From a bacterium (lineage in GTDB: Bacteria; Chlamydiota; Chlamydiia; Chlamydiales; Rhabdochlamydiaceae): a stretch of DNA of 5,751 nucleotides. A program made the position numbers and the translations under genes. The stretch is from positions 1-5,751 of the forward strand of contig JAKAAD010000068.1 in the NCBI GenBank assembly GCA_021802305.1, written 5' to 3'. Below the pieces are notes generated by a model. It was given only the letters and a program-made list of their open reading frames with translations. It had not been told where the DNA came from and ran no database searches. Shown one piece after another: positions 1 to 5,751 of this stretch. Numbering within the stretch: the stretch's first letter is position 1; each line of letters opens with the position of its first letter.

Positions 1-867
1 TCATTTTGTTCATCAAAAGAGATTTCCATCGATTTTCAACCACTTGACGCTCATAAGCCCTCGCGAGAATGCCTTTTCTCCGAACAACTTTTTATAACGA
101 GAAAAGGCTGTCTCTACGAGAGCCCTACGACTATAGCCCGATCATTTTCCCCAAATAGATCTAGCGATCGTATCACTTCCAAATATTCGAATATCCAAGA
201 TAGCACGATCGCGATCCTCATCAATCCCATTACAAACACCGTTCTTAGGAGGAGGAATCAAAGCCTTGCCTCCTTGCCGTTTGATGAGCTTCCTGGTTTC
301 CTCACCATCGTATGCTCCATCTGCAATCACTTGTTTTACTCGGCGATTGGGTTGATGAAAAAGCATGGAGAAAGCTGTCGGATCTCCCACACTAGACTCT
401 GTGGTAAGCTCTGCTACGATCTCTTGCGTTTTACGCGAGGTGTAGTTTGATCTATTTCCTTAGTCTTCCTTTCCCATGTACTTTGACTTTCCATTCGCCT
501 TCTCCCAGCACTTTGATTCCACTGGAATCTACGATCATCGCATGAGGTCTGGTCTCAGATAGCTTTGGAAGAATCAGACGTAATTTGCTCGCTCGTTTAC
601 AGATCAGGGAATAGGTGGGGAGTTCCATCTCGCTCAAGACGTTCTTTGTAAACCCTTCCAACATCCGATAGGGAAGCTTACAATGGATCTTCACCATGAG
701 TAGAATGAGAATGAGTGGATCAGAAAATGCCAATGGTTGACCAGGGCTTTTGCATCTTTTAGGCTTGCGTTGTTTGAGGCATTTTGGGTCAATGAGAAAA
801 GAAAGGCTTCCTCTTTGTACTAGGGGATCTCTTGCGTAACCAAGGCTTCATCGATTTTGGGGATTAT
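1..867 (-). pseudogene. Decayed IS5-family (IS903-like) transposase, C-terminus cut by window edge
   Basis: Remnant of a DDE transposase. In minus-strand order it reads PKID (858-850), then in another frame LVQRGSLSFLID, the N-terminal block typical of IS903-like enzymes. The DDE domain follows: IVDSSGIKVLGEGEW (first Asp at 527-529), IKLHLA, then after a frame change KTQEIVAELTTESSVGDP and VIADGAYDGEE (second Asp at 319-321), then RRALVETAFSRYKKLFG (Glu at 112-114) and AYERQVVENRW near the C-terminus. Lesions seen: a frame change between 850 and 834; TAG at 452-454 where relatives carry Trp; a short deletion with frame change near 431-436 that removes the residues after LHLA; TGA at 142-144; and a frame change near 59-63. 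The three catalytic residues survive, but no continuous reading frame does, so the gene cannot make an active transposase. A start codon is not visible; the position corresponding to the start may be ATA at 865-867. Family assignment is from recognised motifs. Confidence 0.87.
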
Positions 868-886
868 TTTAGCCGAACTCAATAAT
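857..886 (+). promoter_or_regulatory. Weak candidate promoter for polX
   Basis: TTGGGG (857-862) and AATAAT (881-886) are separated by 18 bases. The -10 box matches the consensus at five of six bases, the -35 box at only three. Transcription would begin about 30 bases before the polX ATG. The -35 part lies inside the decayed insertion sequence, so if used this would be a hybrid promoter. AT-rich sequence can produce such matches by chance. Confidence 0.22.
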
Positions 887-922
887 ATTGTCAGACTAAC
901 CTGCATGGGCTAGCCTACGAGC

Positions 923-2656
923 ATGGACAAACATGAGGTAGCTGCCATTCTCGATGAAATTGGAGTGCTCTTGACCTTGCAAGGGGAAAATCCATTTAAG
1001 ATTCGTGCCTACCATAATGCAGCAAGGGCGATTGAAGCACTGGAAGAAGATCTCTCTACGCTGATTCGCGAGGAGCGCTTAACCGATGTACCCGGCATTG
1101 GCGAACGCATCGGAGAGAAAGTGAAAACACTCGTTCTCAAAGGGAAACTCCCCTATTACGAAAAACTCAAAAAAGAGATTCCACCGACATTACTCGAACT
1201 CCTTAAACTCCCTGGCCTTGGGGGGAAAAAAGTCCAGATTCTCTACAAAAAATTAAAAATTCGAACGACGAAGGAATTGCTGAATGCCTGTAAACAAGGA
1301 AAAATTGCACGCCTTGCTGGATTTGGCAAAAAGACCCAAGAGAGTCTCTTACAAGAAATTGCTCGTATGAAAAACTTAGGAAAGCGACTTCTCTGGTGGA
1401 ATGCCGAGGAGATTGCCCTTCCCATCCTCGAAGCAATCCGCACCTTCCCTCACGTTCAGCGAGCTGAAATTGCCGGAAGCTTGCGAAGAGGCCTCGAAAC
1501 AGTCGGGGATCTCGATTTCCTCATCGCAACAAATCATCCTGCAGAAGTCATGCTCCAATGCACAAAAGCTCCTTGGGTGAGCAAAATCCTTGCAAGCGGC
1601 GAAAGCAAACTTTCTATCCGCCTCAAGCAAGGATTGCAAGCCGATTTTCGCATCGTTTCAGAAAGTCAATTTGCATTTGCTTGGTTGTACTTTACAGGAT
1701 CAAAAGAACATAACATCAAAATGCGAACACGTGCACGGCAAATGGGTGGGAGTTTAAGTGAGTATGGATTTGAACCTCTTCAAAAGTCGTCGATCCGCAA
1801 AAAACTTCTTCGCTCAGAAGAAGAGATCTTTCATGTATTGCAACTCGATTACATTCCACCCGAACTAAGAGAAGCGACAGGAGAAATTGAAGCTGCAGAA
1901 AAACACCATCTTCCCCACCTCATCGAAGAAAAGGATCTGCGGGGGGTCTTTCACTGCCATACCACAGAATCAGATGGACATAATACTCTTGAAGAGATGG
2001 TTGCTGCGGCAAATGCTTTTGGTTGGGAATACATGGGTATTGCAGATCATTCGCAATCTAGTTTTCAAGCGAATGGAATGAATGAACAACGACTCTTAGC
2101 GCAAATGGAACGCATACGCTCTTGGAATCGTTCTAAAAAGTCCTCGATCTTTCTCTTCGCAGGTCTCGAATGTGATATATTGACGCAAGGAAAGCTTGAC
2201 TTTCCTAACTCCATTCTCAAAAAACTCGACTTTGTCATCGCTTCTGTGCATCGCTCCTTTCATATCGGAGAAAAGAATATGACCCATCGCATCATCAAAG
2301 CGATAGAAAACCCTTATGTCACTATGTTAGGACATGTGACAGGAAGACTCCTTCTCAGGAGAGACGCATACGCAGTGAATCTCCCTAAAATCATCGATGC
2401 CTGTATTGCCAATGATACGATCATGGAGCTCAATGCTCATCCGATGCGGCTAGACATGGATTGGCGTCTTTGGCACCACGCAAAGGAAAAAGGGTTAAAA
2501 TGTTCGATCAATCCCGATGCACATAATACGTACGACCTCGCATATGTACGCGCAGGCATAAACATCGCACGCAAAGGATGGTTAGAAAAAAGCGATGTCT
2601 TCAACGCCCTTTCCTTGGCCGAAGTGCAAGCCTTTTTGCGCAAGAAAAAGGGATAA
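923..2656 (+). CDS. polX: DNA polymerase/3'-5' exonuclease PolX (family X polymerase with PHP domain)
   Basis: Bacterial family-X DNA polymerase of 577 residues, close to the usual 570-580. Known members fill short gaps in DNA repair and have a metal-dependent 3'-5' exonuclease in the PHP domain. Residues 1-85 form the DNA-binding 8-kDa-like domain. Helix-hairpin-helix type segments are seen at VPGIGERIG (56-64), LPGLGGKK (96-103) and LAGFGKKT (131-138). The palm has GSLRRG (185-190), GDLD with Asp196 and Asp198, and a third acid Asp241 in ADFRIV, so the polymerase triad is intact. The PHP domain starts near 335 with HCH (His344, His346), Asp351, DHS (His376), Glu416, His443, His471 and DAH (Asp532, His534); all nine expected metal-site positions appear occupied. 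The ATG at 923 is bounded by an in-frame TAG at 911-913, so the start cannot lie further upstream; no Shine-Dalgarno sequence precedes it. The 3' end overlaps the convergent pseudouridine synthase gene by 75 bases. Confidence 0.96.
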   Translation: MDKHEVAAILDEIGVLLTLQGENPFKIRAYHNAARAIEALEEDLSTLIREERLTDVPGIGERIGEKVKTLVLKGKLPYYEKLKKEIPPTLLELLKLPGLGGKKVQILYKKLKIRTTKELLNACKQGKIARLAGFGKKTQESLLQEIARMKNLGKRLLWWNAEEIALPILEAIRTFPHVQRAEIAGSLRRGLETVGDLDFLIATNHPAEVMLQCTKAPWVSKILASGESKLSIRLKQGLQADFRIVSESQFAFAWLYFTGSKEHNIKMRTRARQMGGSLSEYGFEPLQKSSIRKKLLRSEEEIFHVLQLDYIPPELREATGEIEAAEKHHLPHLIEEKDLRGVFHCHTTESDGHNTLEEMVAAANAFGWEYMGIADHSQSSFQANGMNEQRLLAQMERIRSWNRSKKSSIFLFAGLECDILTQGKLDFPNSILKKLDFVIASVHRSFHIGEKNMTHRIIKAIENPYVTMLGHVTGRLLLRRDAYAVNLPKIIDACIANDTIMELNAHPMRLDMDWRLWHHAKEKGLKCSINPDAHNTYDLAYVRAGINIARKGWLEKSDVFNALSLAEVQAFLRKKKG

Positions 2657-3448
2657 TTCTTCTGCAACCGGGGCAATGATTTCTAATTCTTCGCTGATCG
2701 TTCTTGAATAAAAGCGCAGTCTACGCGCGTGAAGCAGCAATCGGGGCGGTTCATACTTTGCAAAAGTCTGCTTTCCATAGAGCGCATCTCCAATAATTGG
2801 ATGCCCGATGGATTGCAAATGAACGCGCAGCTGATGTGTGCGACCCGTAACAGGCTTGCAAGAAAGCAAAGAAATGCCTCCTGTGCTCTGCAAGCACTTC
2901 CAATGCGTCGTCGCAGATTTTCCCCAGCGAGAAGGGCCATAGAGAGTTTGACCTTGGATATAGCTCTTTTTCCCAAGGGGCACTTCAATAACCCCCTTTT
3001 CTTGAGGCATATGACCTTCCACAACAGCAAGATATTCTTTGTGAATGCTTCGATTGCGAAACTGCTGACTCAATGCTTCAAACGCCGCTTCGTTTTTTGC
3101 CAAAAGAAGAACTCCTGATGTCTCTTTATCTAAACGATGGACGAGGATATGCGGTGCAAAAGTACAAGGCTCACAAGCAATACCGGATGGTTTATCCACA
3201 GCGAGAATATCTTCATCTTCCCAGAGGGGCTGCACATTTCTACAGGGAAGCGGCTCTTTCACCGTACATTCAACCCAATCTCCACTTTTTAACCGCGTGG
3301 TCGCGATCATTTCGAGCTTTCCATTCAGCAAACAACTCCGATGATCCAATGCGCGCTTGATTGATTTCCCTGAACGATCCGGATATTTTTTTCGCAAAAA
3401 ATCGAGAAGTTTTTCTCCACCTTCTCGATCTGTTACTTTCCATCTCAT
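2582..3448 (-). CDS. RluA-family pseudouridine synthase (23S rRNA or tRNA)
   Basis: Enzyme of 288 residues that isomerises uridine to pseudouridine in structured RNA. The N-terminal ~60 residues look like an S4 RNA-binding domain (KLLDFLRKKYP, then LNGK and SGDWVE). The catalytic domain has VDKPSGI (84-90), the signature HRLDKETSG (104-112) with catalytic Asp107, PVTGRTHQLRVHL (199-211) and IGDALYG (219-225), all standard for the RluA/RluC/RluD group. The target uridine cannot be told from sequence. I chose ATG at 3446-3448 because it forms an ATGA overlap with the pepA stop and begins just before the S4-like segment; the frame stays open further upstream inside pepA, but those residues (rich in Arg and Ser) do not look like this family. 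No Shine-Dalgarno is visible, which fits translational coupling to pepA. The last ~18 residues, GLHFGQGKG onward, exceed the usual family end and lie antisense to the 3' end of polX. Confidence 0.93.
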   Translation of the reverse strand: MRWKVTDREGGEKLLDFLRKKYPDRSGKSIKRALDHRSCLLNGKLEMIATTRLKSGDWVECTVKEPLPCRNVQPLWEDEDILAVDKPSGIACEPCTFAPHILVHRLDKETSGVLLLAKNEAAFEALSQQFRNRSIHKEYLAVVEGHMPQEKGVIEVPLGKKSYIQGQTLYGPSRWGKSATTHWKCLQSTGGISLLSCKPVTGRTHQLRVHLQSIGHPIIGDALYGKQTFAKYEPPRLLLHARRLRFYSRTISEELEIIAPVAEELSLFLAQKGLHFGQGKGVEDIAFF

Positions 3449-4917
3449 TGGGATAAATATTCGATGAGCAGACGAACGCCGACGCCTGTCGCGTTGGAAG
3501 TTTGATGTGCTTTGGGCTCTGCAAGAAAGGCCGTTCCTGCAATATCGAGATGCACCCAAGGCATATCGGGATGAATAAATTCTTGTAAAAAGATCGCAGC
3601 TGTAGCAGAGCTTGCTTTGCGAGGTCCACAGTTTTTGATGTCAGCGATTTGCGATTTTAACAACTCTTTGTACTCCGGATAGAGAGGCATTCTCCAAACG
3701 CGCTCTCCAGTGCGCTCCCCTGCTGCGGAAATTGCTTGGGCAAACGCATCATCATTGGAAAAAAGACCCGTTGCTTCTTCTCCAAGAGCTATGACAATCC
3801 CTCCTGTAAGCGTTGCAAGGTCAATGATGCGACTGGGCCGGTATTTTTCTTGGACATAGGATAAAGCGTCAGCAAGAATTAACCTTCCCTCAGCATCTGT
3901 ATTGCCAATCTCAACCGTTTTCCCCGAATAGCTTTTTACAACATCTCCTGGCTTATAACTCTTTGGTCCTATCGCATTCTCAGCAATGACGAGTACGCCG
4001 ATCACGTTGCGCTTAAGTTGGAGCCGCGCTACGGCATGCAAAGTAGCCAACGTCGCTGCACTTCCGGACATGTCGCATTTCATCGTCTCCATGCTACCCG
4101 TAGGTTTTAAATTCAACCCCCCCGTGTCGTAAGTCACTCCTTTTCCAATAATTGCCGTTACATCTTGAGATCTAGGATCTCCTCGATATTCAATGAGAAC
4201 AAGTGCAGGACCACGAACAGCCCCTTGGCCTACAGCAAGGAGTAATCCCATGTGCAATGCTTCGAGTTTTTGTCCTTCTAAGATGGTCACGGAAATTGCT
4301 TGAGAATCTTTTTGCAAATCTTTCGCTAATTTGCTCAGCGTTTTTACATGTACGTCGTCTGCATTTCCATTAATGAGATCGCGCGCAAAATAGACGCTAT
4401 CTGCAATGAGCGCGGTCTGTTGAACCATTTCCTTTCCCCTGGCTTGACTGCCGACAAATACAGCTTTTTCCAACAATCGCTTTTTTTCCTCACGCAGAGA
4501 TTCATTTTTCAAAGCATCAAAGGAATAATTTGCCAAAAAAACTCCTTCAATCATGGCTAAGCAATCATCATCTTCCTTGGGCAGCTTGTGTGGAATGAGA
4601 AAGGTGGCCTTTGCCCATCCAAAAGCACAGAGAGACTTCGTTGCAATCGCAAAACTATTTCTCAGTAGATCAGACTCTGCTTTCTCTTTTGGTCCTAATC
4701 CTAGGAGGAGCACGCGCTTGCAGAAACCCTGCCCCTTTTCAGTGGGGTACACGAGGAGCACTTGATTGCGTTTTCCAGAAAAATCACCACTCTTCAGTGC
4801 AAATTGCACATGGGGATCGTCAAACCAGGAAGATTTCTTTTCCCCCTCCCACATGGGCAATACGAGAACTTCCGTTTCCAGAAGTTTCCCTCCTTCATGG
4901 ATCCAACTTGCTTGCAT
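3445..4917 (-). CDS. pepA: Leucyl aminopeptidase (M17 family cytosol aminopeptidase)
   Basis: Two-metal aminopeptidase of 490 residues that removes N-terminal amino acids from peptides in the cytoplasm; family members are usually hexamers. The N-terminal macrodomain-like part covers about 1-165, the catalytic domain about 175-490. Visible active-site residues are Lys259 and Asp264 in GKGVTYDTGG, Lys271 in LKPTG, Asp282 in KCDMSG, and Asp341, Glu343 and Arg345 in the signature NTDAEGRL (339-346). Each sits nine residues after its counterpart in bovine lens aminopeptidase numbering, so metal ligands and catalytic residues are complete. The ATG at 4917 is preceded by AGAGGG four bases away, overlapping the ssb stop codon; the gap to ssb is 8 bases, and the TGA stop overlaps the next start as ATGA. 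E. coli PepA also binds DNA in Xer recombination; nothing here tests that. A run of seven G (coding strand, 4117-4123) codes for the DTGG active-site turn. Confidence 0.97.
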   Translation of the reverse strand: MQASWIHEGGKLLETEVLVLPMWEGEKKSSWFDDPHVQFALKSGDFSGKRNQVLLVYPTEKGQGFCKRVLLLGLGPKEKAESDLLRNSFAIATKSLCAFGWAKATFLIPHKLPKEDDDCLAMIEGVFLANYSFDALKNESLREEKKRLLEKAVFVGSQARGKEMVQQTALIADSVYFARDLINGNADDVHVKTLSKLAKDLQKDSQAISVTILEGQKLEALHMGLLLAVGQGAVRGPALVLIEYRGDPRSQDVTAIIGKGVTYDTGGLNLKPTGSMETMKCDMSGSAATLATLHAVARLQLKRNVIGVLVIAENAIGPKSYKPGDVVKSYSGKTVEIGNTDAEGRLILADALSYVQEKYRPSRIIDLATLTGGIVIALGEEATGLFSNDDAFAQAISAAGERTGERVWRMPLYPEYKELLKSQIADIKNCGPRKASSATAAIFLQEFIHPDMPWVHLDIAGTAFLAEPKAHQTSNATGVGVRLLIEYLSQ

Positions 4918-4921
4918 GGTT

Positions 4922-4927
4922 CCCTCT
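4922..4927 (-). promoter_or_regulatory. Ribosome binding site of pepA
   Basis: AGAGGG on the minus strand, four bases before the pepA ATG. It shares two bases with the TAG stop of ssb, so a ribosome finishing ssb covers the pepA initiation region. This supports the chosen pepA start and coupled translation. Confidence 0.7.
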
Positions 4928-5372
4928 AAAACGGAATCTCATCATCGACTAGGGAATCAGAATCGCCCCCCTGGCCTTGCGACACCTGAGCTCTTGCCGC
5001 CCCCACCATCTCGCCACCTTGAGCTCCTACGCCAATCTCCTCCGCACCGACACGAGCAGAACGGCCAAATGGGCTAAAATAGAGTTTATGCGCAGTAACA
5101 TTCATAGAAATTTGGGGACGCCCTTCTCGATCCGTAAAAATTTCAGGTTTTTGCAGCTCTCCAAATACAATGACAGCACTTCCCTTTTTCAGATGGGCGA
5201 TCATGTTATCAAATTCTTCTCCCCAGACGGTTACGCGCACCCAAAGTGTTTCGTCCTGTCCTCCTTTACGCACGCTACTCCCCACGCGAAAAGTCGTTAC
5301 TTTTTTTCCTGAAGAGGTAAACCGCACTTCGGGATCTCCCCCTAGGTGCCCAGCAAGCATCATTTGATTCAT
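4926..5372 (-). CDS. ssb: Single-stranded DNA-binding protein
   Basis: SSB of 148 residues that coats single-stranded DNA in replication, recombination and repair and recruits partners through its C-terminal tip. The OB fold spans about 1-105: MMLAGHLGGDPEVRFTSSG at the start, TLWVRVTVWGE (42-52) with Trp44 and Trp50, LKKGSAVIVFGEL (61-73), and KLYFSPFGR (96-104). The FSPFGR stretch directly after the fold resembles the SSB of Chlamydia as I recall it. A short Gly/Ala/Gln-rich linker follows (105-142), and the protein ends in the acidic-hydrophobic tip DDEIPF (143-148), needed for partner binding in known SSBs. The start at 5372 is supported by GGGAGGA four bases upstream; Met4 and Met5 would be too far from that site. 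It is the first gene of the probable ssb-pepA-rluA transcript, with an unusual structured leader. Confidence 0.96.
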   Translation of the reverse strand: MNQMMLAGHLGGDPEVRFTSSGKKVTTFRVGSSVRKGGQDETLWVRVTVWGEEFDNMIAHLKKGSAVIVFGELQKPEIFTDREGRPQISMNVTAHKLYFSPFGRSARVGAEEIGVGAQGGEMVGAARAQVSQGQGGDSDSLVDDEIPF

Positions 5373-5376
5373 TATG

Positions 5377-5383
5377 TCCTCCC
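5377..5383 (-). promoter_or_regulatory. Strong ribosome binding site of ssb
   Basis: GGGAGGA on the minus strand with its GGAGG core five bases from the ATG at 5372. It is the best Shine-Dalgarno match among the genes here and decides the ssb start. It begins at the base directly after the stem-loop at 5384-5401. Confidence 0.8.
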
Positions 5384-5401
5384 AATGTTAGATGTAACAT
5401 T
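5384..5401 (-). repeat. Perfect inverted repeat abutting the ssb ribosome binding site
   Basis: AATGTTA and TAACATT form a perfect 7-base inverted repeat with a 4-base loop (CATC on the transcript strand). The 3' arm ends exactly where the ssb Shine-Dalgarno begins. It could act as an RNA hairpin affecting ribosome access or as a protein operator. The function is inferred only from position; the stem is AT-rich and weak. Confidence 0.6.
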
Positions 5402-5417
5402 CTGCCACTCGGCAAAA
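5400..5417 (-). repeat. Second stem-loop in the ssb leader
   Basis: On the transcript strand TTTTGCC and GGCAGAA pair around the loop GAGT, seven pairs including one G-U. It lies directly upstream of the 5384-5401 repeat and shares two bases with it, so the two hairpins would compete for those bases or stack end to end. There is no T tract after it, so it is not a standard terminator. Confidence 0.5.
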
Positions 5418-5423
5418 TTGTCC

Positions 5424-5478
5424 TTTTTGAGTCCTATTTGCCTCAATGAATGTGCAGAGGCAACTCTAAAGTCAAAAA
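5424..5478. repeat. Long interrupted inverted repeat upstream of ssb
   Basis: Two nested perfect 7-base inverted repeats share one centre: outer TTTTTGA (5424-5430) with TCAAAAA (5472-5478), and inner TTGCCTC (5438-5444) with GAGGCAA (5457-5463), around a 12-base loop. The 7 and 8 bases between the inner and outer arms do not pair well and would form an internal loop. T runs lie at the 5' side and A runs at the 3' side on both strands, the reverse of an intrinsic terminator. It occupies the middle of the gap between the Kdo hydroxylase gene and ssb. An operator, a regulatory RNA structure or the relic of a small mobile element are possible. Confidence 0.6.
5446..5475 (-). promoter_or_regulatory. 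Weak candidate promoter for ssb
   Basis: On the minus strand TTGACT (5475-5470) matches the -35 consensus at five of six bases, and ATTCAT (5451-5446) lies 18 bases on but matches the -10 consensus at only three. It lies within the long inverted repeat, so a protein bound there would block it. Transcripts would carry a leader of roughly 65 bases with both stem-loops. The weak -10 keeps this tentative. Confidence 0.25.
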
Positions 5479-5514
5479 ATAGATTATCGCGAGGAGGGAA
5501 TAGAGTGCAAGCCT

Positions 5515-5751
5515 CTATCGTGTCATCTTTTGCCCAGCCATCGCTTCCAATATCCCTAAAGGAGAATCTTTAGGGTGAAGTAGTGCCGAATGCGGCACGA
5601 GAATCGTTTGTTCCAAGGCATATTGCCCCCCCAGCACAGCATGAGAAACTTGATCAGTGAAGACAGCCCAAGAACTTCCCGGGGGAAACTCCCAGTGATC
5701 TTTAGGGCATGATGCTTGGAAATCGCCATTTTCTTTGAGAAAGTTGTGCAT
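5515..5751 (-). CDS. Kdo hydroxylase-like protein, C-terminal part only (5' end beyond window)
   Basis: The last 78 codons of a gene whose start lies right of the window; the frame is open to the edge, and the methionine at the edge is probably internal. The segment MHNFLKENGDFQASCPK, FEFPP-like EFPPGSSWAVFTDQVSHAVL, GGQYALEQT and HPKDSPLGILEAMAG matches my memory of the C-terminus of the Kdo hydroxylase (KdoO) family. These are Fe(II)/2-oxoglutarate dioxygenases that convert lipopolysaccharide Kdo to Ko (D-glycero-D-talo-oct-2-ulosonic acid). His37 of the visible part, in QVSHAV, is probably the distal iron-binding histidine; the HxD pair would lie outside the window. It is on the same strand as ssb but 142 bases upstream with structured DNA between, so co-transcription is uncertain. 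Stop is TAG at 5515-5517. Family call rests on motif memory. Confidence 0.72.
   Translation of the reverse strand: MHNFLKENGDFQASCPKDHWEFPPGSSWAVFTDQVSHAVLGGQYALEQTILVPHSALLHPKDSPLGILEAMAGQKMTR

Larger units (their letters stand above)
1..900 (-). mobile_element. Insertion sequence remnant, IS5 family
   Basis: The element is defined by the broken transposase it carries. Its far end lies left of the window, so terminal inverted repeats cannot be paired and the target duplication cannot be found. The right boundary is a guess: the transposase N-terminus lies near 867 and polX begins at 923, so the end of the element must fall within that 55-base gap or abut polX. Confidence 0.6.

Noticed and set aside
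908..915. Palindrome GGCTAGCC just before polX as an operator or insertion sequence end.
   Set aside because: An isolated 8-base palindrome is expected by chance, and the other end of the element is outside the window, so no repeat pair can be shown.
1203..1639. Open minus-strand frames within polX.
   Set aside because: They are antisense to strongly conserved PolX domains and have no recognisable motifs or ribosome binding sites.
3449..3559. Upstream extension of the RluA-family gene by 37 codons to 3559.
   Set aside because: The extra residues are the pepA coding region read in another frame and do not resemble the family; the ATGA overlap at 3448 is a better start.
4553..5312. Several open plus-strand frames across pepA and ssb.
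   Set aside because: They overlap conserved codons of pepA and ssb on the opposite strand, and their predicted proteins look like frame shadows.
5385..5417. Minus-strand GCCGAGTGGCAGAATG resembles the start of a tRNA-Leu or the D-arm of a tRNA-Ser/Tyr.
   Set aside because: There is no matching acceptor stem, anticodon arm or T-arm (no GGTTCGAAT-like block) downstream, and a full tRNA would run into ssb.
5500..5518. Six-base inverted repeat ATAGAG/CTCTAT at the Kdo hydroxylase stop codon as a terminator.
   Set aside because: The stem is short and AT-rich, and the T run on the minus strand (5474-5479) is about 20 bases too far downstream.
5554..5575. Perfect 8-base inverted repeat CCCTAAAG/CTTTAGGG with a 6-base loop, terminator-like.
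   Set aside because: It lies inside the Kdo hydroxylase coding sequence, over the conserved HPKDSPLGI segment, and no T run follows on either strand; likely a by-product of the codons.

Overview
The window most resembles a chromosomal segment from a member of the Chlamydiota, probably an environmental (amoeba-associated) lineage. The evidence is an ssb gene directly followed by pepA, an order I recall from Chlamydia (CT044-CT045), and a chlamydial-looking FSPFGR segment after the OB fold of the SSB. A Kdo-modifying enzyme at the right edge fits a Gram-negative, Kdo-containing envelope. The taxonomic call is an inference from gene order and motifs, not from a database search.

Layout, left to right. 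Positions 1 to about 867 hold a decayed IS5-family (IS903-like) transposase on the minus strand. It is broken by at least three frame changes and two in-frame stops, although all three DDE catalytic residues can still be read in the fragments. About 55 bases after its N-terminal end, polX (923-2656, plus strand) encodes a full-length bacterial family-X DNA polymerase with a C-terminal PHP exonuclease domain. Convergent to it is a compact minus-strand gene cluster read from right to left: ssb (5372-4926), pepA (4917-3445) and an RluA-family pseudouridine synthase (3448-2582). The ssb-pepA gap is 8 bases and contains the pepA ribosome binding site; pepA and the rluA-type gene overlap by four bases (ATGA). 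The synthase gene and polX overlap tail to tail by 75 bases. At the right edge is the C-terminal 78 codons of a Kdo hydroxylase-like gene, also on the minus strand, running out of the window.

The gene products are mostly housekeeping: single-stranded DNA protection (SSB), gap-filling repair synthesis (PolX), peptide turnover (PepA), 23S rRNA or tRNA modification (RluA family) and lipopolysaccharide core modification (Kdo hydroxylase). ssb, pepA and rluA probably share a transcript; they do not form one obvious pathway.

The least explained part is the 142-base gap between the Kdo hydroxylase gene and ssb. It contains a 55-base interrupted inverted repeat and then two back-to-back stem-loops that end exactly at the ssb Shine-Dalgarno sequence. 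This looks like a regulatory leader and is the best candidate for something undescribed. I see no tRNA or rRNA gene, CRISPR array, defence system or phage gene.
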